Shown here one piece after another: positions 23,355 to 36,439 of a stretch of DNA of 64,000 bases. Location of the stretch: positions 1,297,888-1,361,887 of the forward strand of contig JXTC01000034.1 of NCBI GenBank assembly GCA_002914845.1, written 5' to 3'. The notes under the pieces are model-generated. The model was not told where the DNA came from, ran no database searches, and worked only from the letters and a program-made list of their open reading frames with translations. The position numbers and the translations under genes are program-made. How positions within the stretch are numbered: position 1 is the stretch's first letter; each line of letters begins with the position of its first letter. The stretch is from Trema orientale. Taxonomy: Eukaryota > Streptophyta > Magnoliopsida > Rosales > Cannabaceae.

Positions 23355-26170
23355 TAATGAAACTTTGCATGTCGAGAAACGTGGTACAAAATGCAAAACC
23401 ACCGAGAATTCCTCTTTGTTATGGCATAAACGATTAGGTCACATCTCTAAATAGAGAATACAGCGTTTTATATCAGATGGAATTCTTGACCCACTTAACC
23501 TCACAGACTTCACAATTTGTGTTGAGTGCATTAAAGTTAAATAGACAAATATGCGTAAATTAGGCACAAGTAGGAGTTCCGGTGTCATAGAACTGATACA
23601 TACTAATATCTGTGGACCATTCCCTACGACTTCATGGAATGGCCAACAGTATTTCATCACGTTCATAGACGATTACTCTCGCTATGGGTACCTATATTTA
23701 ATTCATGAGAAGTCACAATCCCTGGACGTATTTAAAGCTTTCAAAGCCGAAGTTGAAAATCAACTCGATAAGAAAATTAAAGCCGTCAAATCCGATCGTA
23801 GTGGTGAATACTACGGTAGGTATAATGGATCCGGTGAACAACGTCCAGGACCCTTTGCCCAGTACCTAGAGGAATATGGAATCGTCCCGCAATACACAAT
23901 GCCGTGAAAACCTAGCATGAATGGTGTTGCTGAGCGACAAAACTGAACACTTAAGGACATGGTGAGGAATATGATTAGTCATTCCTCCTTACCTGAATCA
24001 CTCTGGGGAGAAGCACTTAAGACTACAGTTTATATACTCAACAGAGTACCTAGCAAATCAATAGCCAAAACCCCATATGAACTATGGACAGGTAAGAAGC
24101 CTAGTATTAAGTACTTGCAAATTTGGAGTTGTCCAGCTGAGGCAAGGCCATATAGGCCACATGAGAAGAAACTGGACTCAAGAACAATAAGCTGCTATTT
24201 TGTCGGCTACGCTAAAAGATCTAGAGATTTTAAATTTTACGATCCCTCTAATAGGTCCTTTTTCGAGACGGGTAATGCGAGATTTCTTAAGAATGTTGAG
24301 GTTGGGGGGGAAGATAAGGTTATGGATATTGTCTTTGAGGAGGAATTTATTTCTCTTCCTACAGTTGCTATTGGAGGTGATTAGGCTCCTTTGCCTGACA
24401 TTGTTCAAGAAGCAAATCTGGAAATTCAAGACAATATTCTGCAACTCCCTATCCCACATGAGGAAGTTGCTCCTAAAGAGCAACCTCAACAACCTCAAGA
24501 GATAGTGCCATTAAGGAGATCTACTAAGGAAAGGAGAAGCGCAATTTTGGAAGATTACATTGTCTATCTCCTAGAATATGAGTTTGATATAGGAGTGGAA
24601 AATAATCCAATCAATTTCACTCAAGCCAAACAAAGTTCAAAATCTCAACAGTGGATCGATGCTATGAAGGATGAGATGAAATCCATGAAAGAAAACGACA
24701 TTTGGGAACTCGTCGAATTGCCAGCAGGAAAGAAACCTATTGGTTGTAAGCAGATTTTCAAAACCAAAAAGGATTCTAAAAGTAATATCGAGAGATATAA
24801 GGCTCGTTTAGTTGACAAGGGTTTCACTCAGAAAGAAGGCATTGATTATAAAGAGACTTTCTCTCCAGTTTCTTTGAAAGACTCTTTCAGAATAATTATG
24901 GTACTAGTAGCTCATTTTGATTTGGAGTTACATCAGATGGATGTAAAGACTACGTTTCTCAATGGTAATATTGAGGAAACGAATGGTACAACCAGAAAAC
25001 TTTGTAACCGGAGATCAAAAGTCTATGGTCTGTAAACTAAAGAAATCCGTCTATGGTCTCAAACAAGTATCTCGTCAATAGTATCATAAGTTCTATCAAG
25101 TTATTTCCTCGTTCGATTTTGAGGAAAATTCAGTAGATGGATGCATTTATCATAAGTTCAGTGGGAGCAAATGTATCTTCCTAGTTTTGTATGTCGATGA
25201 CATACTTTTGGCAAGCAATGATATAGGCTTACTGCACGAAACCAAGAGATTTCTATCAAACAAATTTGAGATGAAAGATCTTGAGGACGCCTCTTTTGTA
25301 TTGATGAAAATATACCGAGATCACTCTCAGGGCATATCACAAAAGAGCTATATTGAGAAGGTGCTTGATAGATTTGGCATGAGCAAATATGCCATAGGAG
25401 ATACACCCATTGCTAAGGGTGATAAATTCAGTCTCGTTCAATGCCCCAAGAATGAGTTTGAAGCTATAGAAATACAGAAGATCCTTTATGCATCTGCAGT
25501 AAGGAGTCTGATGTATGCTCAGGTATGTACGCATCCGGATATAGCGTATATAATTGGAGTGTTAGGCAGATATTTAAGCAACCCTAGTATGGATTAATGG
25601 ACAGCAGCAAAGAGGGTTTTACATTATTTACAGAGAACAAAAGATTACATGCTCACTTATAGAAGATTTGATCATTTGGAGATCATAGGGTATTCTGACT
25701 CCGATTATGCTAGATGCCTAGATAGTAAGAGATCTACTTCAAGCTATATTTACTTGCTTGCCGGATGAGCTGTATCATGGAAGAGTGTTAAGCAAACGCT
25801 CACAGCTTCATCCACCATAGAGGCAGAGTTTATAGCTTGTTATGACGCATCGAATCAAGGAATATTGCTGCGAAATTTTATCATCGGGCTGCGAATTATC
25901 GATGGCATTGAAAAGCCATTAAAGATTTATTGTGATAATAGAGTCGTTGTTCTATATTCCAATAACAACAGAAGCTCGTCAAAGTCTAAACACATAGACA
26001 TTAAGTTTCTAGTTGTTAAAGAAAGAGTTCAGAGTCACCTAGTGTCTATAGAACATATCGAAAATAACTCTATGTTAGCAGATCCACTCACCAAAGGTCT
26101 AACGCCTAAGGTGTTTTATGAGCATACTGCTCATATAGGTGTTGTACCATTTAAAGATGTTCAAGATTAG
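23355..26170 (+). pseudogene. copia pol remnant: integrase, reverse transcriptase, RNase H
   Basis: In order: GAG-pre-integrase / HHCC zinc finger (WHKRLGHIS and CVEC), integrase core with D in FIDDYSRYGY, D in KSDRSGEYY and E in MNGVAERQN, then a linker, reverse transcriptase (ELVELPAGKKPIGCKQIFK; HQMDVKT; LYVDDILLASND) and RNase H (YSDSDYA; TASSTIEAEF; KHIDIKF). Integrase to mid-RT is in one frame (to about 24980), then the frame changes by one and stays to the TAG at 26168-26170. Stops occur at 23452, 23905, 23944, 24382, 25076 and 25595, among others. The catalytic residues named are still readable. Upstream gag and protease are absent, so only about 250 bases lie between primer site and pol. 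Confidence 0.9.
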
Positions 26171-26620
26171 TAGAAGTTAGATTTTATAAGTTCTCTTTTG
26201 ACAGACACATTTGTTATTTGATATCAATAAAGTGATGGTTTTCTTTATACTCTAAATTTATATTTTGTTTTCTTTCTATCTGCTGTTTTGCGTAAAGTTG
26301 CGGTTTTGCATGAAAAGAAAGACTAAGGTTGATTCGTTGGAATCATAAAGTAGGACCAAATGGAAATAGGCATGTAAGATCATTTTTCGTGTAATTTCTA
26401 TGCCACACATCCATACTTGATCTGTGTCATTGCGTGTATTGATTTGGTAATCATTGATGGGTTTAGTTGCCTACCTAAGTGCAATGAAGGCTACTTTGGT
26501 TTCATGTTGATATACAAGATGGTTCAGATTGTCTTAAGAGGTAATTTCTCAACTGACAGCAATAAAGTGCGCACTCAAGTTTTCATTATATAATTGTCTC
26601 AAGAAAAGCCCATGTAGCCC

Positions 26621-26631
26621 AAGTGGGAGAT
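26621..26631 (+). other. Polypurine tract of the copia element
   Basis: AAGTGGGAGAT immediately before the TG of the 3' LTR. Confidence 0.75.
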
Positions 26632-27128
26632 TGTTAGGTTATACGTTTATAACCAAAAATGGGCCACCTAGTTTTATAGCAATTATATAATATTAGGGTT
26701 GTCTAATTAAGTGGGGCTAATTAAGTGATCTAATTGAGGACTCAGGAAGCTACCTATTCAGTATGGACTACGTAATGTGTGGTTAACTAATCCTAGTCCA
26801 ATAAGGATTGATGGGGTCTCTATTGGCTACTAGTATATAAGGACATAACTATAGGGTTTTGGTCTCCAAGCCAAATAGAACATGTGCTCTTCTCCTCTAC
26901 CTCCATCAATAAAGAGAGCTCACATTGAGTATTCTGGCTGTGGAAGACCTTCTACCCTCAGGCTCTAATCAGTTAGTTGCTTCCGCTTTCATGATCTCAT
27001 CCTTTGCTGTCAAACACAATGGATTCAGGTTAGTCACGAGTTTCTCTCAACAAATCTTTTCCTGACAATTTGGCATGATAGATTTTGGGATTATATTTGG
27101 TTTATTAATCCATTATGTAAATTTAGCA
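26632..27128 (+). repeat. 3' LTR of the copia element
   Basis: Starts TGTTAGGTTATACG and ends AAATTTAGCA. It is 11 bp shorter than the 5' LTR, mainly by one indel near position 340 of the LTR. Confidence 0.9.
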
Positions 27129-27133
27129 TAAGA

Positions 27134-27597
27134 TGCATCTCTCTTTTAAAACTTTGATTCTTAGACACTTTCAAATTGTTGGCCGCCCTTCTAAGGCTCC
27201 TAAAATTAAACATTCTATATATGTCGGGGCATCTTCTTCGAGCTTGGGTTAAAGCGAATTTGATGGAGCAACACATGGTATGGTTTGAGTTCGGCATTAC
27301 GGTGTCCTCTAGCGCTAGCATGCTCAATGACTATAGTTACATTAATCTTCATTATATTTTCCCGATGAGATATATATTTCTATGTGTCTCATACTTTCAG
27401 AAAGGCTATACAATGGAAGATATTCTTTTTCCTCAAGGGCAAGTATTATTACCTCTTAGTGGTTGAATGCTTCAATCTTTTTGTTCTTCCTAAGTTCATG
27501 ATGACATGTTTGGTAAATTTTATTATCGTTTTTCTTAATCTTAATCTAATTTCCTATTTTAGTAACTTTTGCTTTGCTTGGTCTCATAAGATGGAAC
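27134..27597. other. Intergenic, no gene recognised
   Basis: Contains short open frames on both strands (up to 96 codons) with no family resemblance I can name. Composition is less AT-rich at 27170-27330. Confidence 0.4.
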
Positions 27598-27608
27598 TAG
27601 TTCGATCC

Positions 27609-28257
27609 AAGGATTAAAATATCAATGTCAGTGTTGATGTTTTTGGTTTGATTTTACGGATAATATCAATGACAATGTCGATATCGAAGATATTCCAGGA
27701 AAATACCAAAATTTATCTTAAAACTCAAAATTTTCAAAAGAAAACTTAAAAAAATGCTAAAACAAATGATATTGTATTATTTATACTAATTTTTATTTAA
27801 AATAATATCTTATTTATAATATATAAGACAATAAAATATACATATGTAATAGAAATACGATTAAATTTAATTTCATAGAATACTTTTAAAATCTACTTTA
27901 CAAATTGTAACTAGTTCTAAATTACATTGAAAATAAATAAAAAAATCAATGTGGAGAGAAAATTATGATTTATATTTTTAGTACCATTTTTTATTAAAAA
28001 AAATGACTTGGAAAAAAAAATCAACATTTCTGTCGACATTTCAAAATATCGCCGACATTGTCGCAACAATATTCATAAATGTCTCGATGTTAGCTCATTT
28101 TTTACCGATACCAACGCATCCTCCACATTGTCGATATTTTACAGATATTGCATGGATACACAGATAAAACTATCTTTATACTCAATATCGATGTTGACAC
28201 TTTAAAATACAAATATTGTCACGACAATGTCGAGAAATATCACGATATTTTAATCCA
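27609..28257. mobile_element. Mutator-type miniature element (MITE)
   Basis: 649 bp bounded by GGATTAAAATATC and its reverse complement, and flanked by a perfect 11-bp direct repeat TAGTTCGATCC (27598-27608 and 28258-28268). A 9-11 bp duplication is diagnostic of Mutator-like elements. The interior is non-coding and rich in CGACATTGTCG-like palindromic words on both arms. Confidence 0.75.
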
Positions 28258-28268
28258 TAGTTCGATCC

Positions 28269-28465
28269 TAACTTAGTTAAAATACTTTTAGACTTTCTTG
28301 ATGTGATTAGAGCTTAGTGTTTCATGGAAGAAAGAAAAACTACCTTGTATAAGCAAAGAAAATGAAAGGACATCATGGAGTTACAAGCACATTCAACTAG
28401 TTGACACCCTACTTACAAACTCATGAGACTTTTATAAATAGCCGTTCTACAATCTAATTTTAGCC

Positions 28466-28499
<34 letters not shown>

Positions 28500-29283
28500 G
28501 CAGATGCAGCTAACTAAATATATTCAGAGTTATAGCAATTTTGTAATAAAATTACCTGCTGTTTAAACCTCAATGATAAAAAATAAATAAATAAATAAAA
28601 AACCTCAACTAATTAGTCAAAAAATCTCAATCAATCAGTTAACGAAACCACACAAGTAGCTAGGTCAAAAAATTCCAACCAATCAATTAACAAAGCACAA
28701 GCAATTATCAAACAATCTTAACCAATCAATTAGCAAAACTCAACCAGTCAATTAACAAAACTAACCAATTAAAGGAGAATAATTGGGAGCAAAATTGGAA
28801 TTTTATTATAAAAAGTGAAAGCAGATATATTAAAAGAAAAGGAAAAAAAACATTGTTAAAGGTAATTAAAAACCTAGTCCCACAAAATGCTGTTGAGCCT
28901 AATTATTTCCTCTACAAACTCATTACATATCTAACACTTCGAAATTTATTAATAATAAAAAAAAGAGTAAGTATTTAATTGTATATATTTATATAGCACA
29001 AATTAGCCAAATCTATAGAAAAGAATACCATAAAGATCCGTAACTAATAAACTAGTAGACAAAAATCATTCGACCACCAGATAATAAAATAGATGAAGAG
29101 ATCTGAAAAACAAATGTTGACTGAAAATAACTTCTCTTAATTAGAGATTCTCTTTGAGTGTTCCTTTTTGGTTTCTCATATCTTCTCAAAGAAATGCAGT
29201 TTATGCAAAATTAATTTTTTTAAAGCTCGCGCGGTACTATGCCTATCATCTTATTTTCTTTTCTTTTCTTTTTGTTTTTTATT
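28269..29283. other. Intergenic, AT-rich, with short repeats
   Basis: Holds a (TA)n run at about 28470-28499 and a degenerate tandem array at 28595-28775 built on AACCAATCAATTAACAAA-like units. No gene seen. Confidence 0.5.
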
Positions 29284-29870
29284 TTTTATCTTTTTTTTTT
29301 CCCTCTTGTTTCGCAGGTAGTGATTTTTCACCTTTTCTTTTATTTTTGTGTCGTTGACCCTTTGACCACGTTCATTTGTCCACGTGTATTGAAAACTGCA
29401 CCCTTTTTGGGACGGGATTTTGACTGGTCAGTGGTCTCTAAACTCTATTTAGCTATATTTTCTCTTCCCTCTCCCACATGTGAAAAATGGTATTTTTAAT
29501 TGAAAAATTGAGAGTACAAGTGCAGACCAGTAATGTATTTTTTTCTTTTGGCTTGAAGGGTAAACTTTTTTCGGGTCCTGTGTTAACTTTTCTTTGTTAT
29601 AATTATAAACTTCCCTTCGACGTATTAGCAAGAACTAATTAATATTTCTTTATCTTTGTTTGATATCTTTTTTATCATCTTTTTTTATTCTATAACTATT
29701 TATTCTCTCTATTTCATCATGCGAGGGTGGAGATACGCATTCGGATGACCAAGTTGGATTTTGTTGTTTTGTTAATTCTTATATATATTCGGATGACCAA
29801 TTATACACATTCTAAATGAGATTTTATTCAAGACACCTCAACGCACCAAAGATTACGTGATCTGCCTTCT
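29284..29870 (+). other. Block homologous to the 3' flank of the intact bHLH gene
   Basis: Shares ordered words with 53920-54760: TTTCG...GCAGG, GTTGAC..TTGACCACGTTCA, CCACGTG, TTTTTCGGGTCCT, GACCAAGTTGGATTTT, CACCAAAGATT and GTGATCTNC. It marks the continuation of the duplicated segment beyond the copia and MITE insertions. It contains a CACGTG and two TTGACC (W-box-like) words. Confidence 0.65.
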
Positions 29871-32800
29871 ATTATTTGTTTATCTATTAATATTGTACAT
29901 TTGATGAGAACAACCCAGGAAGAGACAGCGAGAACAATTTAAGAACTAAAACCCGACAATAAGAAGAAGATTAGCTTAGGCTCAAAACTCAATCAACTAA
30001 ACAATAGAATAATACAAGATATATACTTAGGTCTACTACTCTTCTAACCCCAATTTATACTATTTCCATTCTCTCCCTTTTTTGCATTTATATGTGTTTT
30101 TGCTTAAACTATATATGCGATTCTCTCTCAACACCTCATCACCAGTACCAAATTAAAAATAACTTGAAATGCGTTAAAAAGATAAGTATATTATACAAAT
30201 ATAGAAAATATTTTAAAAATTAAAAACCTGCATGCATGCATTATTAAGAAAGAGAGGGTGGGAAAATCAAAGTCGGTTCTACATATAATTTTTTTTAGGG
30301 ATATTCTACATATAATTAATCCACAAAAACTTATTATTCCTTATATTTCTAGTATAATTAATTGTACGTTTTAAGGCGTACGTACAAACAAAGAAAACGT
30401 GCTTCAGCCTCTCCCACAGAGCTCATATCTTGGTGAATTAGTCGTCAATTACTGACAATTAATGCAACACTTCTACTGAATTTTATCCCAATTAGGATTA
30501 ACGTTAATTCGCAAGAATGTATACAGATTATAGATGTAAGGCATGCCTAAACGTATGTCAACTAGAAGACGATTAGTTAAGGAAGAGCTTATTTAGTAAC
30601 CATACCCCATTTTTATTGCAGGGCGATGATCACAACTTTTATAAGTGCGTAGGGTACTTCAAAACTACCGCTCGATCCAATTCAGCAACCCACTGTTGCC
30701 AATAGTAATCAACTGTTTGAAAAAAACGAGCACATAAATTTTTAAGACTCACCCTAATAATTGGTTACTAAACAATTCGAAATTTTACATTTTATTCTCA
30801 ATAGTCTACACATTAAATTCAATATATCCCTTATCGAAACCCTTTTAGAGCTCGGATTTTGGTCCTTTCTCCTTAGTCATTTGGGTTGTTTTCATCTGGA
30901 GTTCATTTTTGCTTTTTTAATCAATTATGCACATGATGTGGCTCCACTTTGAAAAAAAAGAAAAAAAAAAGACCAGTAAAAGAGTCATTGTGTGTAAATT
31001 GTATATCTCTATCATTACTCATTTGTTTTGCTTAGAAAAGGTCACCCATAGTCGAAGCTCACCTACGAAGGTCGACCATATATATCAATGGTTGTTTTGT
31101 GTATTGCCCCCTCCCCTAAAATTATTTTCTGCCTCTGCGCCACTTGTCCCATGACGGCAAACAGAGTCAGCGTATCATCAGAGTCTCGTCCCAACACTTT
31201 TACCCTTGTTAGAAACACTAATCCTTGTAATTAATTTGTTAATTTCTTTGTATAATTTCGTTACTTGGTTAATTAGTTATTTCTCCTACTTTGTTGACGC
31301 GTATATAGGGTTTTTTTCTTTGTTGGTTCCTTGTAAACATCTTACAGATTATCTACTCATAATTCTTTTCAGCTGGGTTCATTTAGAGCAGCTGAGCACT
31401 ACTTCATTAAAATATTCTTCCTAAAGATTTAAACAGTAACATTGCTTCTTCTTCATTGATTTCTTCTATCCCGATAGTTGTAATTAGACCAGTATGGGTG
31501 ACTATTTTACCTCTATGATATTGCCCTTCCCAAAGAACTAGGGTAAGGTGTCACATTTCCTAAAAATCCAAACTTTGCGTGCTCGTTTTCTCCTTTCTTT
31601 TTGGCTCTTTCCTTATTCACCTACCCAGCCGCCAGGGTACAAAATTACTAAGCCATTCGTTAGAAATCCGCAAACAGGTTCCACATCCGGGGTGACAAAT
31701 CCTTGTGCATTTCCTATAGAATTAGCATGTATTTAATCACGTACATGAAGAGGATTTGGGAGAAAAGTGTAATTCCAAGACGGGTGATGCTCGTGTTCGA
31801 TCGTGGACAAAAAATTACTCCAACACTACCAATTAAATTGAGTCGAACTATCCTTTTTTTCAAAAAAAAAAAAAAAAAAGAAAAAGAAAAGTCGAACTAT
31901 ATTTCTTCCATCTAAAACTACAAACTTTTGTTGTGACTCGTCTAAGTGACACACTTATCATTTTCATTGTTGGGTACATGCTGTATATAAGTTGAAAACA
32001 TTTTTCCTTACAAAATCTCGAAAGAGAATTGAATGTTTAAATATCCGATGTCAATTTCAAAATATAATAAAGTTTCCGAACATTACCAATTAATCTAATA
32101 TTATTAAAGACATTTAATTCAAAAAAAAAATATTATTAAAGACATGTCACCTTTTGAATTAGCTTTATATGGACAGTAACATCTGAGTCCATTATGAATA
32201 GTAATTCACGTGTATCATGTGCTATATAGATGCTCTTTTTTCTCAACTCCTATTGGATTCCAATTGACAAATAATTAATATATATTAATCTAGAAGAGCT
32301 TTTTAAGATTAAGACATTTAGCTGTTAACGTAGAAAGCACGCAATAAAATCATATGTATATTAGACCTACTGCATAATTAGCTTTTTAATTTGGAATAAA
32401 TCCAAGCTATATGTTTCCTTTCATGTTTGCTTTTAATTTTTTTCCCTTTCTTTTCGGGTGCACTACTGCATCCTAATCAAAAATATATATTTTATGATCC
32501 TTGACTTGGACTATTTGCATTCAGAGATAATGATATATATACTTAAACTCGCCCTATTTGCATTCTTTAATTTGAAATTCTACGTTAATCATTGCCATTT
32601 ACTTGGAAATTTTGATAAAGATGGATGCAATGCTGTCATTATTATGGTATTAAATAATTATAAAAATTAGATCTTCATAATCTTTTTATTTGTCGTTTCC
32701 GGTTATCAAAAGCTACATCTGACATATACAGAAACATAAGTGAACCCACAAGGAGATAGTATAATACAAATGAAGCTGAAATGTTTAAGGGCAGTTGTGG

Positions 32801-33880
32801 TGCTGCATTTTAAACTAATAAAAAGGAGTTCTTCATTTATGTGGACTGTATATATGGTGCTATATTGCAAGTGCTCTTTAACTTTTTCCATTGAAAACAA
32901 AAAATGATAACTCACTAATTAAAAAGTAACACATATCTCAATCTTAATCAACAAATTAAGGAAGCTTCCTTAAATTGTTTCTTTCTCGCATCTCGCTTTG
33001 TACACAAGGGACAAAACCTTCCATATTTTGTAAGGAAAAACCGAATATAACTACTGGTGATCACTGTTATTGATTTTCAGACTATCACCAATCCATTAAT
33101 CAACGTATGCAATCATAACGAAAGCAATAGTAATAAGAAGTATATATATGGTGATCACAGACAAGCCTAATAATAACCGCATTTCTTCTTGAAGTGAAGG
33201 ATCTGAGCTCAAATTCTTATTATCAAATCAAAAAAGAATAGCGTATATATATATTCTCAAGCTTAATACCGAGTTGGCAACTACACCTACTTGTTATTTT
33301 GAGGTCCAAGAGTTTAAATTTCTTACATGCTTGTACCAAAAACAAAAGGTGTGACTATCCAAAATTGCTAGGTGATTTATACTACTTACCACAATCCTTC
33401 AATCTTTTACAAAGTAAAGGATCCAAAAAGTGACTATCCATTATTTCAAAATCTTTACGTTAACTGTTTTTGGTAAAAGGGAAAGGGGAAATGAAACATA
33501 TATAAATAGTGTAGGAGGAAAGAGAAGTGTGAAAGAGATATCTTGGTAGTAACTAGGATTCTCAAAGTTATTCAATATAATAGAAATAGAGAGAATGATT
33601 GTTTTTGCGCATATAATAGAAAGAGAGGAGGAAGGATGGATTAATTATTTTTGCTTGTAAAAAGCATATTAACATTAAAAAAATAAAAAATAAATAAAAA
33701 GGATAATATTCATTTTCGCTTGGAATGCTTATTGAATATTTATATATAATTTATTTTAGCATGTCCTTTTGCAAAACAGTTTTTGTTTTTGTTTCTGTTT
33801 TATAAAATACTTTTAGAGAAGGGCTTATCTTTTAAAACTTTTCAAAATATTTGACTTATAAATTAACAAAGTTCAATGCC
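29871..33880. other. Intergenic, no gene recognised
   Basis: AT-rich with poly(A) runs (30952-30970, 31861-31879). Open frames are short (under 76 codons), overlap on both strands and match nothing I recognise. Confidence 0.5.
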
Positions 33881-34779
33881 ACACTCTATGTAAGGGCCGA
33901 TTTTTAGTTATGGCCGAATTAAACAATTTAACTAATTATTTAATTATGTTATAATACGAAAGATTGTCGTTACAAAAGCGGAAAAATAAAAATAACACAC
34001 TGAAATTTTTACTTAGTTCAGTTATCTCCGATAACCTATGTCCAAGAGAACACGTCTAGAGAATTAAACACTATTAGTAAATTTCAAAATAAATACAAAC
34101 ACTAATTTAGTTCACATAATAAAAGACTCTCCCTTTTGATTGTCGCAATGTAGATGTATTCCTTCAGCAATATATCTAGTGAGCACCATTTATCTTAGGT
34201 TTGACTTCGTACTTCCGAAATCCCTTCAGAGTCTTAAAGTCGGTCCTCTTCTGAAGATTTTCAGCACTTCTCCTGAAGTACTGTATCACAAGACTAGGAA
34301 AACTCCTAAGTCTAAGGAAATGGCTAAAAAGAAAAATCTTTCGATTACGCTCAATAGTCGAAATATAATATATGCTCTATCTAAAGCTACTCTTGAGTGG
34401 CCTTCATACGAAGCTCCTAACTTTCACAATTAAGTATCTATAAAACAATATTTAAATGCATTTAATATTGACTATAGAAGACTTGTAAGATTAGCCATGT
34501 TAGTCTCTAAACTTAGAAAACTGAGCTGGAAAGTTGATTCTACATAGATGTTGCAATATGAATCTGTCAACACAATCATATTGTAACATAAAAAGAAAAC
34601 GTTGCCTTCTTTCCTGAAATAGAAAATACGATTACCCAATATTTTTGACAGTTAATCAATCAAAAATATTTAGAATCAGCACAAAACATTAAGGAAACTT
34701 CCACAATAATTAATCAATCCAAATCTCTTAATTGGTGGTATTTTCCTTAACCAAATGTGAACAACCTTTCATAGACTAA
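33881..34779. other. Intergenic, possible old LTR debris
   Basis: GCGGAAAAATAAAAATAACA followed by TTAGTTCAGTTATCTCCGAT resembles the primer-side part of degraded plant LTR elements read on the minus strand. No ends or partner found. Confidence 0.25.
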
Positions 34780-34970
34780 GGGCCCGTTTGGGATAACTTT
34801 TACTTCCTGAAGTAAAAGTTCCGGAAGATCTTCCTGTAAAAGCTAGTGGGTCCATGCTTCATTAAAAAGATCTTCTAATTAAAAAAAGATCTTCTGACAA
34901 TTCATCCAAACACCCCCAAAAGTAACTTTTGAGCTCCAAAAGATCTTTGGAAGCTATGCCAAACAGGCCC
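34780..34970. mobile_element. MITE with GGGCCYGTTTGG termini
   Basis: 191 bp starting GGGCCCGTTTGG and ending CCAAACAGGCCC, with further inverted matches inside (AACTTTTACTTC against AAAAGTAACTTTT; AAGATCTT repeats). It is non-coding. The termini occur in both PIF/Harbinger- and hAT-type MITEs. Flanking TAA and AAA would fit a 3-bp duplication with one change. Confidence 0.7.
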
Positions 34971-36439
34971 AAATTAGATAACTACCTAATATCTATCTTA
35001 TAGTACTAAAACATATCAAGATACGTGGTTAATACACAAGATCACATCTAATCAGTAAATAATCAAATATTAGTGAATATATTTATAAAAAAATAAAATG
35101 TTTTAATGTCCTGTAGTGTAATAAATATCAATATTAATTATTTCCTAAATAAATATTGAAACACTGTCAATCATTAACAATCAGCCAATTAGTGATCTAA
35201 AAGTATATATTAGATGAGTACTGAAAAATTCAACAGATCAAATATTTAGTCGCATATTATAACATAACTAATAAAGCAGTCATATTGTAACATGAAGTTG
35301 CTAACAGATTTTTCATTTCACTCTACAACATAAAAAGGCTAATTTGCAGTGAGTTTTCAAAGCTAGGCCTTTACTAAAACTCTCACTTTCGATTGAAAGG
35401 ATCAAATTTCATCTTTATTACAATGTTATAACTCTTTAGTAGTTTCATAGGATTTTGAAACATTATATTGCCTTTTGCTAAAAATGAAAAATTATATAAT
35501 TTAGTATGTAATAATTTTTTCCATAAATAATATCTTTAATTATCGAACTTTATAGGTAATTTTTCTAATAACAAAATCTAAAGTAATCTACACACAAATC
35601 TAAATATTTTCGACACACAAATATAGGATATAGACTTTTGTTTTAAAATATACATTGAAAACACAAAGGATATTGTTAAATAGAGAGATGCTGAACAGAC
35701 AAACGAAAGAAAAACTTAATAAATTAACTAAACTTGAGAAAAAAGGGCAAAACCATAATGACTAATATGGGACAAGCTTCCTTATGCCTGTATCTCTATT
35801 TAACTAAAAAGGGACAGGTATTTTTTTTAACATTTTTTCTCTATCTACATGGATTGTCTCACTTTCCCTTACATATTGTAAAAAGTGGTAAAAACATCCC
35901 TCAAAAAAATGTGCTATTTTCTATTTCGTAAATACTCCTTCATTCAGTTTGGCGGATGGAAATTGAAACTTGGCAACATTTGAGGACACTTTGATATTCT
36001 TTTTTCGGACACTTTAAGTCTTTATTTCAAGACAACTATTATACAAGTTACATATTTCATAGGACAAAAAAAAACTAAAATTCATACCTATTCAAAACAG
36101 AAAAAAAAAAATAGAAATGAAATAAAATGAATATTCCCTGAAAACCAATTTCATCCATTTTTTTTTTCCTATTTAGAAATTTCATAGTTCTTTTTCCCTT
36201 ATATATTCAAGAGAGTTATACTACTGTCAAACGAGTTTGATGAATTACAATCCTCCGTTAGGATAGATCTTATAGTGGGACACACATATGAGACTAAAAT
36301 TCATCAAACACGTGTGACATTAGTACCCCATATACTCAACTTTGTTGGTTTCTCTATTAATTTTAGTTTAGTGCTAATCCGAAATCGATCATACTTTGTA
36401 GTTTAATTTGTATGGATTTTGGTCCATGAACCAACGGCG
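34971..36439. other. Intergenic, no gene recognised
   Basis: AT-rich, with homopolymer runs, no plausible exon pattern and no terminal repeats found. Confidence 0.4.

Larger units (their letters stand above)
22578..27128 (+). mobile_element. Ty1/copia retrotransposon, defective, both LTRs and target duplication present
   Basis: 4551 bp with LTRs of 508 and 497 bp, roughly 90% identical, both TG...CA. The 5-bp target duplication TAAGA is perfect (22573-22577 and 27129-27133). A TGGTATTAGGAAC primer site (23088) and an AAGTGGGAGAT purine tract (26621-26631) bracket the interior. Pol is in copia order (integrase before reverse transcriptase). Gag and protease are missing, and pol has many stops and at least one frame shift, so the copy is dead and could only have moved by using another element's proteins. 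Confidence 0.9.

Noticed and set aside
27091-27466. Overlapping 78- and 96-codon open frames on opposite strands
   Set aside because: No family motif, no splice context, mutually overlapping; treated as chance.
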